A DNA stretch of 64,000 bases from Diaporthe sp. PMI_573 (lineage: Eukaryota; Ascomycota; Sordariomycetes; Diaporthales; Diaporthaceae), in the NCBI GenBank assembly GCA_021399435.1, contig JAJTUP010000003.1, positions 372,001-436,000 of the forward strand, in the 5' to 3' direction. Within the stretch, counting starts at the first letter, position 1, and each line of letters opens with the position of its first letter. Of this stretch, positions 10,270 through 22,003 are shown in pieces. Position numbers and translations under genes: made by a program. Below the pieces are notes generated by a model. That model worked only from the letters and a program-made list of their open reading frames with translations, had not been told where the DNA came from and made no database searches.

Positions 10270-11435
10270 GGTCTCTTGACATCCCCTTCAGAAGGTGAAT
10301 TCAGGCTGATGAAAATGTGATGGTCAAGGTATGTTGATGATGTTTTTGCTGATGGTTGATGGGTGACGATAACGCCAGGTGAGCAGACGTTCAAGCCAGC
10401 AGGGGCCTAGGTACAGTACAACGCCTCGGTGCAACACCTCGGTGCAGTGATGATCCAGCCGCCCTGGGCAAGCAATCCAGGACTCGGGTGGTGGGTCCAG
10501 CTTCCCCGTCCAATCCCTGCTCCCTTCTAGACCACATGCAGGTACCTGCATGCTCCGTCCAACTTTCTTTCTCTTCATCAAACTGCAATGCTGGTTTGAA
10601 TTTTCTAACTGGTCCTTTTCACATGCTTTTTGTGATTATACTTTCCAAAATTTAATCCAATCTGATAACGAGAAGGTTCCGGAAATGTCTTATCAATCTG
10701 GTGGCCCCGGAAGTGATTGTCTACCCGGGAATTCTTTGTGACTCAAGTTCTCTTCCTTCCAACCGAGCCTGTGCAACTGAATATCAAGCCATGGACATGA
10801 GTGCCCTCTCACTTCCGAGGACATCAACCTCATGATGCCTTCAAAATCCCTCTGAGCAGTAGCAGGTAGGCAAATATGTGCTATCAAATTCACATCTACA
10901 GTTTCAAATTTCTATTCCAACATGCTCAGTTCACTGGACGTATCCTCCGATCCACCCACCTGATGCATGGGGTCAGCCTCATACATTCACTTTTCAACTG
11001 ACACCTGTCCCTGCTGTGATTCTTGAAGTTCTTTCTAAAAGAGCCTTGGTCTAGGAGAAAGGGTCTATCACTGTGTGGCCAAGTGTACACATATTGTGAG
11101 TGGTGCCCGAAACTTCATTATCGCGTCCAGACTAATTTTCACTTTACTTGGAAAGATGGGACGGAATTTCACCTCCTGCTGTGATTCCTTATGCTTTCAC
11201 CTCGTTGCAAGTGTCAGAAAGCACCACTATCAGAGTGGGAGCTTGGTTTTCAATGGCTGTATATTGCGTCTTCTGTCGAGCTCGGTGCTGTTGCGTCCAC
11301 CCCATCCATCCACACAGCCTACCCACCTCCCTGGTCGCCCGTCATTGTCTTCGACACACCATCCAACCCATCGTGAAATTGCAGCACTCCGCACAGATTC
11401 TCTCACCACAGCCCTGCACACGTTCAATATTGACC
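10270..11435. other. Intergenic, divergent promoters of cript and the HAD hydrolase gene
   Basis: No gene is supported in this 1.2 kb. The open frame reaching upstream of the HAD gene start (from 11148) has no family conservation and is read as 5' leader. Confidence 0.5.
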
Positions 11436-12849
11436 ATGACGGACAGAAGCGAGATGCGTCCGGAGGAGTGTCCTCCTGCGCTCCACCTCAGTCAAATTTC
11501 TCTCAGCAACAAGTCACGCGTCTTCCCTGAACTGCAGAGCGTGACCCGCGATTTCGCGTTTGCCTTCGACATTGACGGTGTCCTCTTGCGAGGCAAAGTG
11601 CCTCTCGATGGTGCGAAGCAGACTCTTGAAATGCTTCAGGCCAATTCGATCCCCTTCATCCTCCTGACCAATGGAGGAGGACTCTCTGAGTTGGCCCACG
11701 CCGCGCGCCTTGGTCTCAGACTTACCATGTCCCTTGACGAAGAGCAATTCGTCCAGTCCCACACACCCTTCAAGACATTTGTCGACGAGTACAAAGACGA
11801 TTGGATTGTCGTCCTCGGTGGACACGGCTCTGCTGTCAAGGAGCTGGCTGCCGTATACGGCTTCAACCCTGAGAAGATCATCACCAGCAGTGACATCGCC
11901 AAGCACCACCCAAGCATCCACCCGTTCCCTGTAAGTCGAGCAGCGATAATGAGTGGTTTCTGGGCTTTATGGCATGAACTGACCATTGGTATTCCAGGAA
12001 ATCTCATCCAGCTACCACGACAAGTACGGCAATATCGCAGACGACTTTTCCCACGAGGAGAAGATTGCTGCGGTCTTTGTCTTCACTTCTCCACGAGACT
12101 GGGTGAGAACAAGTCTTCCCAATGTATGAAAACAACTGTGGCTCAGTTGCTGACGTCAACTTTCTCAAAACAGTGTTTGGACCTCCAGATCTGCATCGAT
12201 CTTCTGCTCTCTGCCAATGGCCGACTGGGAACCAGATCAACTCTCAATGGCAATGCGAACGTGACGAACCACGGCTACCAGCAGGATGGGCAGCCTCTGA
12301 TCTTTTGGTGCAACCCTGATCTGCAGGTAAGTAGTCCTGCCTATAAAGGGGCGACCTCCAAGATCTGTGTGAATATAGGAAGTATATTGCAGTGTCTAAC
12401 ACCCATAATAGTGGGCGACTCCCCACGCGACTCCCCGGCTCGCACAGGGCGCGTTCCGTGCGGCGCTCGAGGGCATCTGGTCGTCCCTGACCAAGGGAAA
12501 AGCGGAGCTCCAGTCGTGGACCTGCGGCAAGCCGACGTCGACCACGTACGAATACGCCGAGCAGATCCTGCACAAGTACCACCAGAAGATCGAGCCCCTC
12601 TCCACCTGCCCGATCAGCAAGGTCTACATGATTGGTGACAACCCCGAGAGTGACATCCGTGGCGCGAACCTCGCAGACGAGACCTCAAGCCTGGCCTGGC
12701 GCAGTGTCCTCGTTGAGACGGGCGTGCACAAGGCCGGCAACACACCTGAGTACCAGCCAACTGAGACCAAGACCAATGTCTGGGAGGCTGTCAGATGGGC
12801 CGTGGGCCATGAGACCAAGGTCGACATCGGCGAGCTCCCGGAGGCTTGA
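11436..12849 (+). CDS. HAD-superfamily class IIA hydrolase, CECR5/HDHD5 type
   Basis: Four exons (11436-11930, 11998-12102, 12174-12326, 12412-12849) join to 396 residues; the introns are 67, 71 and 85 bp with GTAAGT/GTGAGA donors. The start ACC-ATGACG is the one next to conserved sequence. HAD motifs are FDIDGVLLRG (D45, D47), LLTNG (T78), and the acidic motif IV GDNPESD (D327, D332). The C2-type cap lies between motifs II and III. The overall order fits the eukaryotic CECR5 group (mitochondrial HAD-IIA in animals). N-terminal residues 1-35 could act as a mitochondrial targeting region but are not strongly basic. The substrate of this group is not established; phosphatase activity on a small metabolite is the family expectation. 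Confidence 0.9.
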
Positions 12850-14369
12850 TTGAGTCATTGAGTCACTGGACCGCTGGTTCTTGTTTGCACTGTTATTCTG
12901 GATGAGTGGCTGGTGGCAGGTCGGACCCGTCACTATTGTTTACAGGGACAGATGCTGGCTGGGCGGAGATCTGCCCAGATTGTTCCGTGAGTGATTCATT
13001 GTGGGCTCATGAGCCGGAATGGAGTTTTAGGGTGTAAAAGCTTTTTTAGTTTGATTTTGAACAGGGAGACAAGATGGATGGACTTGAGGAGGACCACCAG
13101 CTCTCTATTTGTGCAGATCCGGGGGCAAACCCTGCTCTAGCTTTTTTTGAGACCACACTTAGGTACACAGCCGCTTTTACTCAATTGATGGATGATATCA
13201 AATTTGGTCTACTCGAGATGGTGATTCATTTGAGTGCCTAGAAGTCCCTGCTCAGGACTCTGGAATGCTTCATTGAGCCCTGCAGACAGGGTCAAACATT
13301 GGAGGGTGCTCTGGAAATTGGAAATTAGAGTGTCTTTGATACTTCAAAAGAGGAGGGATAAGTAAAGCAAGCATGGAGATGCCTGTGGCTTCATTTCGTC
13401 TGTAAACCCACCACTGCTGTTCCTTCAGAGCTTGGCGGGGAACAAACACCATAAAAGGTTGGTCATCCTGGGCATGGCAGGGATTTGGTATTCCTACACA
13501 GTAAAATCCTGCCATCTCGGATGCCCAGAGATCCACAGATCAATGTTGCTGAGCTCAGACCTGAAGGGGTCGTCCCCCATGTTGGGGAAAGCTTGACCCC
13601 ACTACCCATCAAGGTCCTAGTGCACGTATCTTTGCCCCAGACGCCAGAAGCAGTCCTAAGTGTCGATTTGCATGCAGCTAACCCTGCCTGGAGCGCAAGT
13701 GCAACCACACCTTCAAGCCTACTACACTAGGCAGCTTGTAGTTTACCCTGCCCCCTGCCTGCCTGCCTCCTCCCACCAGATCATGTTGCGCCACGCCCCG
13801 GTCCCAAGTGGTTGGGAACAGCTAGTGCGCCGAGGGCTTTTCCATTTCCTTCTTCCTGATCCTTCTCCGCAGGCTTTTGCCTGTCTGCCTGTACGCCTGT
13901 GCGACCCGACCACCTGCCTCCGCCTCCCCTCTCCGTCGGGTAAGCGAAACGGCTGGCCGTGCCACTGGCTAGAAGCTGGAGGAAGGAGCAGGTCGAGGGG
14001 CTGGAAGGATGAGAAAGAGCAACGGTGTAGGCCCGCTGAGCCGCCCCAGCTGCAGGAGCCATGCAAGGAAGCTCCCCAGAGGTTGCGGCACGCAGCTGCT
14101 TATATCAGTTGAGTTGTTTTCCTAGTTGGTGCTTGGTGGTGCTTGTTGGCTCTGACACAGCCTGTCTCAGTCCTACGTCTTTGGTGACTACCGCCCTTTT
14201 CCTCGCTGCCGTTTGCCTCCGATGCTTGTGCTCACTTGAACACAAGTGAACCAACTGTCCTACTCGTTGGTGGTCTCTCTTCAAAGGTGTTTGCCTGCCT
14301 TCCCAGCCTACCTGCTGCAGCCCATGCTCTATCCCGCAGTGCCCCCGCTGATGAGATGACAACCGCAAA
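12850..14369. other. Intergenic region upstream of the glycosyltransferase gene
   Basis: I see no coding region, tRNA or repeat over this 1.5 kb. A TATATCAG sequence near 14101 is the best candidate core promoter for the downstream gene, with a long pyrimidine-rich leader of about 250 bp. Confidence 0.45.
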
Positions 14370-15953
14370 ATGTCACTTCTCTGGCGTCGCTCCAGGCGAT
14401 CGCTGTTCAGCCTGCGACTTCTCACATCGGCTGCTCTCGTCATCCTATTCCTCTGGGCGACCCTCCCCAACGACAACGCCCTCCGCTCATCGGTGCGGTT
14501 CAACACCCACCGACTCATCACCTTCCTCCGAGGCCCCCTGAGGAACGAGCGCTGGCTGTACGAGTCGCCCCCATTCCCTGTGGACTGGTCGCGTGACGTC
14601 GCCATCATCTTGAAGACGGGCTACGGAACGCATGAGAGGGCCCTGGCGTGGATCGAGGCGCTGCCTAGTGGCATCAGCCCAGAAAATGTCATAGTTGTTG
14701 GCGACTTCGACGCCCAGCTGGCGACAAGGAGCGGTGCGCGGTCCGGCATGAAGGTCCACGATGTCATCGCAAGGATTATGGACGAGAAGATTATGGTGTG
14801 CGGCGGTGCTCGCTGCCCACGTGCTGAGAAGTACATGAACCTGAAGGCTGCCGTCTCCGCCGGCGAGGATGAGTTGGCAAGGAATTACTCGAGCTCGTTC
14901 GGCTGGGAGTTGGATGCGATGAAAGTAAGCGCAGTGACAGCCTTGGTGTACCGTGCTCCCGCTGACCCCGGTGTAGTTCATACCCAGCCTCGAGTTAGCA
15001 TACCGGGCGATGCCGGATAGGAAGTGGTTTATCCTTGTCGACGACGATACCTACCTCATCCACCCGTCGCTCAACTCCATCCTCGGCCACTTCGACCCCT
15101 CTTTGCCTCATTGTAAGTGTAGTCACCGCGGACAACACTGTCCTTGCCAGTCCCTAAACTGGTCTCCGAAACCTGTACCATTAAAGTCCATATCAACCTA
15201 CTAACTACCAAATCCCAATCAGACCTCGGCAATGCAGTAGGCGACTACCGCCAACGCTTCGCCCACGGCGGCTCCTCCATCGCCCTCTCCCGCGCAACAA
15301 TGCAGGCCCTCTTTGCCCCCGCCAACCACCACGCCGTCGCGAAGGCCCGCCTGGCCTCCCTAACCGAAACGTGGGGCGACCGGCTGCTGGCCGACGCGCT
15401 TCTACGGCTCGGCGTACCCGTAGACGAGAACGCCAGCCGATTCTTCAACGGCGAGCAGCCGTGGGCTTCGCGCCTGCGCCCGGACCGCCTCTGCGCCCCC
15501 GTCGCGACGTTCCATCACCTTTCGACGGCCCGCGAGATGGAAGACGTGGGGCGGGTCTTCAGGGACGCTGCCGACCCGGTGCTGTGGGTTGACCTGTGGG
15601 AGATGTTTGCCAGCGGGGGCCGGCGGCGGGAGAACCGGGCGGCAGATGGTGCTCGTCCCTCTGCAAGCCTCTATACCTCGACCGATGTGTACGACGAGGC
15701 CACGCCTGGGCGGCCGGGCTGGGATTATGTGGGGGGTTTGGACGAGCACACCGAGACATTTACAAGCCTAAAGGATGCATCTGGCTGCTCCCGCAATTGT
15801 GGATCCAGAAGGAAGTGTCTGGCCTGGAGTTGGGACGACAGACTAAGGCTTTGCCACCAAAGTCCGTGGGTGACTGTGGGCAGGGAGGCGGCAGGACTGA
15901 GGTCCGGGGTGAATGTGAATCGGTTTAGGGACCTCGCGGATGAGTGTCGTTAG
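14370..15953 (+). CDS. Type II membrane glycosyltransferase, GT31/fringe-like, with C-terminal PAN/apple-like module
   Basis: Three exons (14370-14924, 14977-15112, 15223-15953) give 473 residues. A basic N-terminus (SLLWRRSRRS) precedes one hydrophobic segment (about residues 15-31, TSAALVILFLWATLP), the layout of a type II Golgi enzyme. The motif WFILVDDDTYL (D207-D209) is the DDD metal and nucleotide-sugar site of fringe/beta-1,3-galactosyltransferase-like enzymes. It is followed by FAHGGSSIALSR, and a later ETWGDRLLADALLRLG block also matches the family. The last 70 residues carry six cysteines (CSRNCGSRRKC..LCHQ..DEC) as in PAN/apple modules seen on fungal members. It probably adds a hexose to a glycan or glycolipid in the Golgi; donor and acceptor are unknown. 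Confidence 0.85.
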
Positions 15954-16165
15954 AGATACCCCCGAGCTCAGGGCTCAGCAGTGCCGGATGACATTGTCCT
16001 TAAGATGGCGACTGAAAGCTGTTCGTTGGAAATGCCAGGATCATATCAAATCATCACTGAGACGTGAAGGCCAAGATGGGCGAGCAGAAAGAAATTTGCA
16101 AGGTAGTAGCAGCCGTAGTATTGACTTCGTTGCAACTATGATCCATTGGTACAAATCGAGATTTC

Positions 16166-17218
16166 TCAGTCCCTCAACCTCATTTCCGCCAGCAATTCAT
16201 TCACGCTCTTCCTGGGGGAAGAGGCATCAGCACCTCCCGCCGGCTTCTCCCTCACCTCAATCTTGGGCGGAGGTAATCTGGCGTCGGCGTCATGATCCCT
16301 CTCCATCTGGATGACGGCCCACCTGTGCTTCAGGCTGCCCCTCCAAGACTCCTCGCTCCGCTGCTTCTGCCTGACGCGGCCCCGCCGGTCGGTCAGGGTG
16401 AACTTTTGCTCGAGCAGCTGGAACAGCTCCCTGCTGTGCGGCGCGAGGTACTCGAGGCTGGCGATCTTGTGGTAGCCTGCGAAGCTGAAGGGGCCACCCC
16501 GTCCGCCGCCTCTTGGCTGTTCAAAGACGGCGATGGGGCCGGTTTCGTGGGGGGATAGGTCTGGGGAGTATGGCGGCTCTGGTGATCCTCCCGTTCTCTT
16601 TTCAATCTCCTCCAACGACTTTCCCTTTTCAACGTACTCTTGCCTCTCTTTTCCGGAATGCTGATCCTCGGAAACTTGCAGCTCATCGCTGACCTGACTC
16701 CCCTTGTCAGGCAGTTTCTCACTGGGTGCCTCGTTGGTGAGGGCACCTGCCTCGTCTGCAATGGGTTCCCCGTCATGGCAACCGTCCTCCTTCTCATCTT
16801 CACTTTTGCCCGACTGTTCTGTACGAGTACCTCCGACCTCAGGCAGCAGGTCATCCCTGAACCTCTCTCCACCAGGGAGGATATGTAACTTTGACTTGAC
16901 AAAGATGATGCCGTGAGACTGCCAGCGGGGGTTGGCGTCATGGAAAAGTACAATGTACTTTAGCTTGTCGGGGTCTTGTGCTGATGAGTTGAGGGTGCCC
17001 GAGGACGAGGTGGAGGGGCCATTGCCTTCACTCTGAGGATCCCAGTAGTGGTTGTGGATGTCAGCTAGAGGGAACGTAGGGCGTGCGGTAGACTTGGGAG
17101 GGGCCAGGTCAGGTGGGAGGTTCTCGTGAGACCCCGCAGTCTCCGTTGTTGTGCCAAGTTTTCCATCGGAAACAGGACCTTGCGCTCTTTTGCGGAGCGC
17201 AGGCGGAATGTAGGCCAT
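16166..17218 (-). CDS. Conserved fungal protein of unknown function
   Basis: Intronless, 350 residues, starting MAYIPPALRKRA. I recognise the general layout from other Pezizomycotina but no named domain. Conserved-looking blocks are the N-terminal YIPPALR motif, LKYIVLFHDANPRWQSHGI (residues 86-105 region), a central acidic, low-complexity stretch, then FEQPRGGGRGGPFSFAGYHKI, a block around SREL.QLLEQKFTLTDR, and the C-terminal SVNELLAEMRLRD. The YIPPALR start is also found in some RNA-linked proteins, but there is no RNA-binding domain to back that up. It is convergent with the glycosyltransferase gene, 212 bp away. Confidence 0.75.
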   Translation of the reverse strand: MAYIPPALRKRAQGPVSDGKLGTTTETAGSHENLPPDLAPPKSTARPTFPLADIHNHYWDPQSEGNGPSTSSSGTLNSSAQDPDKLKYIVLFHDANPRWQSHGIIFVKSKLHILPGGERFRDDLLPEVGGTRTEQSGKSEDEKEDGCHDGEPIADEAGALTNEAPSEKLPDKGSQVSDELQVSEDQHSGKERQEYVEKGKSLEEIEKRTGGSPEPPYSPDLSPHETGPIAVFEQPRGGGRGGPFSFAGYHKIASLEYLAPHSRELFQLLEQKFTLTDRRGRVRQKQRSEESWRGSLKHRWAVIQMERDHDADARLPPPKIEVREKPAGGADASSPRKSVNELLAEMRLRD

Positions 17219-17722
17219 TGTGGTTGTCGATGGTGATGGCCAGCCTGGGAATGTGTCGGGGAGCCTTGGGTCTGTGGCACGTTTTGCGTGTGCGAACGGT
17301 GCCGATGAAAAGGGAAGGGGGGTTATGTCCGAAAATGGGAGGGCAAAGGTTGGTACGAATCAAACGGCCTCCTGCAGAAAATGAAAAAGACCAGTCACAT
17401 ATGTTTGGGGCCCTTGCCTGTTTGTTTTGTGGCCTAGGTGGCTTAGAGGCGTGGTTGGCTGGCTGAGGTCATTATGCAACGCCCAAGTAGGAGCTGCATG
17501 AGCCCTGTAGGCGACCTTACATAACCTTACCTCCAGCATCAGTAAATCTTGTTAAACACCTGATATCTCATGAATTGCATGTCCCTCGCCGAAGTGTGTG
17601 CGTGAAGTTGGAGGGCCGTAGGGACGAGTGCATTGGCTCACAGATATTGTAAAGGTCCACCACACGCTTTAGCAGGTATCTGCTTGGATAAGAAGATCGG
17701 GTGAAGAACTTGGATCTATTGC
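17219..17722. other. Intergenic
   Basis: No gene is seen. It contains the promoter of the minus-strand conserved gene ending at 17218. Confidence 0.45.
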
Positions 17723-18111
17723 CTAGCCTTGTCGGTAGGCATTGAAGTCAACCACACAGCGACAGGCGAGTTCACCTCGTCTAAGCAAACCAACCGCCTC
17801 GGGTAAACGATCTGCGCCGAACTTCTGGTAAACAGGCTTCAGCAGGCCACGAGCTGCGACTCCCAGCGCATTGTGTGTGGCTTTTAAGGACCCTGTAAAT
17901 GTTCCTATTACCTTGAGGTTTCGCCAAATCAGAAGCATAGGATCATCAACGGCGAATGTGGTCCTTGACGCTGGCATGCCAACACACATGATTATCCCGC
18001 CGATGCTAGCAGTAGGGAGATTGCTCGGCCGATGCAAGACCCAGCGCCGGTGACCGGGGCATATCCAGGAACGCCCAGTGCAGACTTGAATGTTGAAGAA
18101 GTCGGAGCCAT
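17723..18111 (-). pseudogene. Chimeric remnant: SDR N-terminus joined to zinc-type alcohol dehydrogenase C-terminus
   Basis: Two different oxidoreductase fragments abut. From 18111 downward one frame reads MAPTSSTFKSALGVPGY and then VTGAGSCIGRAISLLL, the start and TGxxxGIG cofactor motif of a short-chain dehydrogenase; it stops at about 17990 just after this helix. In another frame, from about 17998 to the TAG at 17723-17725, the text GGIIMCVGMPAS...LKVIGTFTGSLKAT...GLLKPVYQKFGADRLPEAV...CRCVVDFN is the C-terminal part of a medium-chain alcohol dehydrogenase. Neither part could make a working enzyme. The longer minus-strand frame reaching 18463 has no family match upstream of the junction. 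A deletion or illegitimate join of two genes is the simplest reading. Confidence 0.65.
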
Positions 18112-18581
18112 GATTGATTTGAATAAACCTGAGGTAGTGTGGTTTAGCCAACGTACTGCATATACATTTTGGTATCTTATAAATAAAGCGCTTTTTGGCG
18201 CACTCAGCAGCACGGGTAAATGTGTTGTTGAATTTCCTGTTCCATCCTGGAATGGCGTCGGAGACTGCTTTTAAGAATTTCTCGGAGCTGACTACGAGTC
18301 GTAGCACCCGACTTGGGATCCTTACTTGTGAGGCACTTCCAGCTATAACAACTAGAATAAACTGTCGAGCGAGGATGTGTATCACATGCTCCGGGTTGCT
18401 CGCTGTCATGTGTAACCATGACTTTTCCAAAATCAAACTGTAGATGTGGCCTGTGTATTTCATAACAATCTGCGTGAATACCTAGGAAGTATATTCCTAG
18501 CCCTTATATATAAAATATCAAATATCACAGGCGTACCAAAAGTCAAGTAAGCACCAACTGTTTTGCACACTGCAGTGCCTT

Positions 18582-19516
18582 CTAAGCTGAACTCCCACTC
18601 GTGCCGAAAAACACAACCAGCACAGCCGTATAAGCTGCAGTCGCGGCTAGAACATCCTTTCCGGTACTATCCGAAGCCCCAATTGCCAAAAGAGAGGCAA
18701 AAAGAATTGTGGCAACCGACACAGTGATGAGGTTGGTGTTGCGAGATGGGTAAAGGACCATGACGAGGACTGGGCATATCAAGGCAATCCCGCCGAATAA
18801 ACCCATAAGAATTCGTTGAATCAGAGCTTTTCTTTCTGCTCTCCGTAGTCTCCCTTGTTGGTCAAGCTCCCGAAAGCCCAGCTTTCCACAAATGTTTTCT
18901 ATAACCCTGATTGCTGTTGATGGACCGACATCGGTGGATGGTGCATCCAGCATGAGTCTTAATGCGTTGATTGTGATGCTAGCAGCAGGAGTGATTGCAA
19001 GGAAGATTGTAAATGCTTCTAGCCCAGGAAGGATTTTCAGAATGAACCTGGCCACTCTCTCAGCTATTCCTTCCCGTTGCTCCTCACCAGCGAATTCCAT
19101 ACGGCCGACCAAGCAGGCACCAATAGGAATGGTGGAAACTGCGTTCACTGAGAGCGTTTCGTAATCTCTCAATGCTTGGGCTGGTAGAAAGTCAGCCCAA
19201 GATCAGAGCACGGTCCAGGAGGTTGAATGTATAATTATCTACCATAGTTTCTCAGAGCCTCGTCCACCAGACGGTCATGATTAGTAGGCAGAGGCTCCCC
19301 CGCTACGGCAAGCTCGAGCAGCTCGTCTTGAAGAGCTCCGATCCGCTTAAGTTGGAGATTGCGGAAGCTGAGGACAATGACCTTGTCTGCAGTGACATTT
19401 CTCTTGGAGATGCGAATGTGACGTTGCTCATCTGCCTGTGGCGAGTGACCTGCTTGGTCGCTCAACCGCGTGCCGGAAGCCCGTTCCACATCAGCTTGAG
19501 CTGTGATATCTGCCAT
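18582..19516 (-). CDS. DUF6594-type membrane protein
   Basis: Two exons (19243-19516 and 18582-19180) join in frame to 290 residues; the 62-bp intron has a weak GTAGAT donor and a CTACCAG acceptor. The join restores the LRNYAQALRDYETL segment, which supports it. The N-terminal part has the RNLQLKRIGALQDELLEL helix that follows the DUF6594 start; the C-terminal half has a segment around LEAFTIFLAITPAASITI and three hydrophobic spans (MGLFGGIALICPVLVMVLYP, LITVSVATILFASLLAIGA and LAATAAYTAVLVVFFG). The AATAAYTAVLVVF end is typical of this large fungal family, whose function is unknown; many copies sit in accessory regions. The start is less certain than the rest, since the usual N-terminal block before LQLKRIG is short here. 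Confidence 0.75.
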
Positions 19517-20294
19517 GACAAGTCTGAGGTTGTTGGATGGTGTACATATATTTCAATGCAAGGACGTGTCTAGGCGAAGACTGTGACTATGCGGAGGTGC
19601 CGTTACTCGGAACTGACTCACCGGTGACGAAAATGGCTTTCTTGTGTAACATATCGTCATGCACGTCGTCGGGGAGCACAACTATTCAGCCGCAGTCGCC
19701 GTGCAAATAGGCGGAGAGGGATATTTGTAACTTGAAAATATATTGCACGTATCTCACGATTGCCTACTTGACCTGAGTGTTTGTAGCGCATTGTTCTTTC
19801 CTTGCAATGTGCCTATTTCTGGTCAGAGAGCCCATCTCGTGATCCAAACCTCTCATCTTGATTTCGGGCGTGGGATTTCTCACAACATGCATTCCCATTC
19901 AAATTGAATATCACTTCTGAAAGTCCAAAAAATATAGAGTAATAATATTTTTGACCTTACTTTAATTGATTTTCTATACACTGTCTGACCAATCAGGCAT
20001 ACCTAGATGCCGTGGTGGTATTTCGAGAACTCGGCGTAATGCACCTCGCAAGTACTGGAAGGCTGTGATCGTGCAGGGTTCTGCAAGCCCCGCTTCCAAG
20101 TTGACCGAATCAATCTTGTTCACACCTGGGCTAAACACTGCACATGTGCTATTCGTACTCCACGAGCAAAGAAAAGTGTCTCCGAATTTGAGCCTAGCAA
20201 TTTTGATACGAGACCCTCTGATAGCCTGCTCTCGGAAGGTGGATTTCATGGGTCTCAACCTCTCGCATTCACCGCGCTTCAGTCTGGTAACAGA
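19517..20294. other. Intergenic
   Basis: I found no gene. The base composition is slightly AT-rich near 19900-19970, with no repeat structure visible. Confidence 0.45.
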
Positions 20295-21474
20295 TTAATC
20301 TTTCCACTGGTATCCATTCTGTCCTGTCGTCCTCCCCTCATACTGGTACCGCTCTTCCAGTGCAAAATACTTATTAAAGCCAACCCCTTCGCAGACCTCG
20401 GCATAAGACAGAACAGTCGGAGGCTTCCCGACGGTGAAAGACCCTTTGATCGCCTCCAGAGTCTCACGAATGCTCTTCAGCTTGGCAGCGACAAGAGTCC
20501 AAGGGTAAGCCACCGCGCTGTAGCCTAGCTCTCCCAGCTCCTTGGCCGAGAGGTTGTCCGTCTTGCCCCCCTCGATGATGTTCGCGAACAACGGGAAGTC
20601 CAGGTCCTTCCTGAGGCGCGCCATGGTCTCACGGTCGGGCAGGGCTTCGACGAAGACAGCGTCCACGCCGATCTCGATCGCCTTCTTCGCTCTTGCGAGC
20701 GCTTCGTCGTATCCGTGGATGAGGCTGTCGGTGCGGGCTAGGATCCAGATGTCCCGGCCTTCGTCCCTGGCATCAACTGCGGCTTGCCAACGCGCGTACG
20801 CCTCACTTCTGGAAACGACGCTCTTGCCCGCTGTGTGGCCACATCCTAGATAATACCTGTCAGTAATTTGTTCTCAAGGAGAAGAGCTGACCTGGTCTAT
20901 TCGCCTCACTTTTCGGCCAAGTCTGGTCTTCAATCATGATCCCGGCGGCACCCGCAGCCGCAAAACTGTGTAACTCAAGTCAGATACCTTGAATCCAAGA
21001 GGGGGATATACAGCGACCTAAGAAGTTACTAAATCCATACCCTTCCACTGTCCTTCGAACATTCATGGGACCTCCATACCCAGTATCACCGTCCACAAGC
21101 ACCGGGATGGTAGTCCCCCTAACAACCTCTTGTATCTTGGCAGCGACTTCTTGGAAGGCGATGTAACCGGTATCGGGGAGCCCGAAAGCAGAGGCCATCG
21201 CATAGCCGGCAAGGAATATGATAGGAAAGCCAGCCTCCTCACAGAGCCGTGAGCTGAGTGCGTCGTAGCTGCACACATGGGCAAGAATCTTGGAAGGGTC
21301 CTCGTGTGCCTCCTGCATCAGAGATCGGACCTTTGAAGCCTGCAGAGACGGAATCTTTCCGCGGCTGTGATCCAGACTGATTGTTACATGCTGGCCGTCT
21401 CTTTTGATCGACGTGGGCTTGCTCGCTTCGAAGTGGAAAGGGTATGGGTTGGTGTTGACAATGGACTTCGACAT
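20295..21474 (-). CDS. Isocitrate lyase/PEP mutase superfamily enzyme
   Basis: Three exons (21041-21474, 20892-20965, 20295-20845) join to 352 residues. The third acceptor (ATCTAG) is fixed by restoring the catalytic CGH. Motifs are in order: VCSYDALSS (substrate loop), VDGDTGYGG (residues 127-135, Mg2+ aspartates), TVEGFAAAGAAGIMIEDQ (E157, D158), GCGHTAGKSV (C171, active-site loop), LARTDS, VFVEALPD, and FANIIEGGKT. The cysteine in the CGH loop is the general acid/base of isocitrate and methylisocitrate lyases, so a C-C lyase on a 2-hydroxy diacid is more likely than phosphonate chemistry. It is too short for canonical isocitrate lyase and lacks a visible targeting signal. It shares a 530-bp divergent promoter with the Zn2Cys6 regulator, which suggests regulation by that protein. 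An in-frame ATG at 21531 is possible but lies in sequence that looks like core promoter. Confidence 0.85.
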
Positions 21475-22003
21475 GATTTTTACTTGCAAACACAATAACT
21501 CGTATATGTAGAGGCTGGTTTGGCTCAACACCCAAGTGTTTTACAAGTGTGCAGATGGAAAGTCCTCAGTAACTCTACGTGACGATGTGGAGCAATTTAT
21601 GTACACTTCTCGATGAACCTGTTTTCAATTTGCATGTGAACTCAACGTCCGGTCCTCGGAGGTTGAGTGTCGATGAGAACACTCATGGGCGTGAACTCGA
21701 CCCCAACCAGAGCATCTGTTGTGGTGTGCAGAGTGTGGCGAGGCTTTCAGTAGAGGACCGGAGCGCGGACTGAAGCGGACAGACGCGGACAGACGCGGAC
21801 CGGTGCGGGGATCTCGGCGAACAGCAGGTGATGTTACCCTCCCCAGATGAGTGAGGAGACCGTAGTGCAGGCGGGCAATCTGTACGGAAGTCGCCTCTTG
21901 GATACGAGGTTGGGTCTGATCTGGCTGGAGATCTCCACAGACGTATATCCGGTTACATTGCCGTCACAGACCTCTGAGCAGCGGGCACAGGGACAAGTCC
22001 ACA
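21475..22003. promoter_or_regulatory. Divergent promoter region between the lyase-like gene and the Zn2Cys6 regulator
   Basis: This is non-coding as far as I can see. It holds the GCGGAC array at 21761-21810 listed next, and so could serve both genes. Confidence 0.55.
21761..21810 (+). promoter_or_regulatory. 10-bp-phased GCGGAC array, candidate Zn2Cys6 binding sites
   Basis: GCGGAC occurs at 21765, 21775, 21785 and 21795, exactly 10 bp apart, followed in phase by a weaker GCGGGG at 21805. Zn2Cys6 regulators recognise CGG triplets, and a 10-bp spacing puts all sites on one face of the helix. It lies about 200 bp before the regulator start and 290 bp before the lyase-like gene. Binding is inferred, not shown. 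Confidence 0.45.

Noticed and set aside
11148..11435. N-terminal extension of the HAD hydrolase gene
   Set aside because: Open by chance upstream; the text is not conserved and the ATG at 11436 has a better context and is close to the conserved domain.
17723..18463. 246-codon minus-strand gene
   Set aside because: Only its last 85 residues match a dehydrogenase; upstream, the real coding text (SDR start) is in another frame. It is reported as a chimeric remnant instead.
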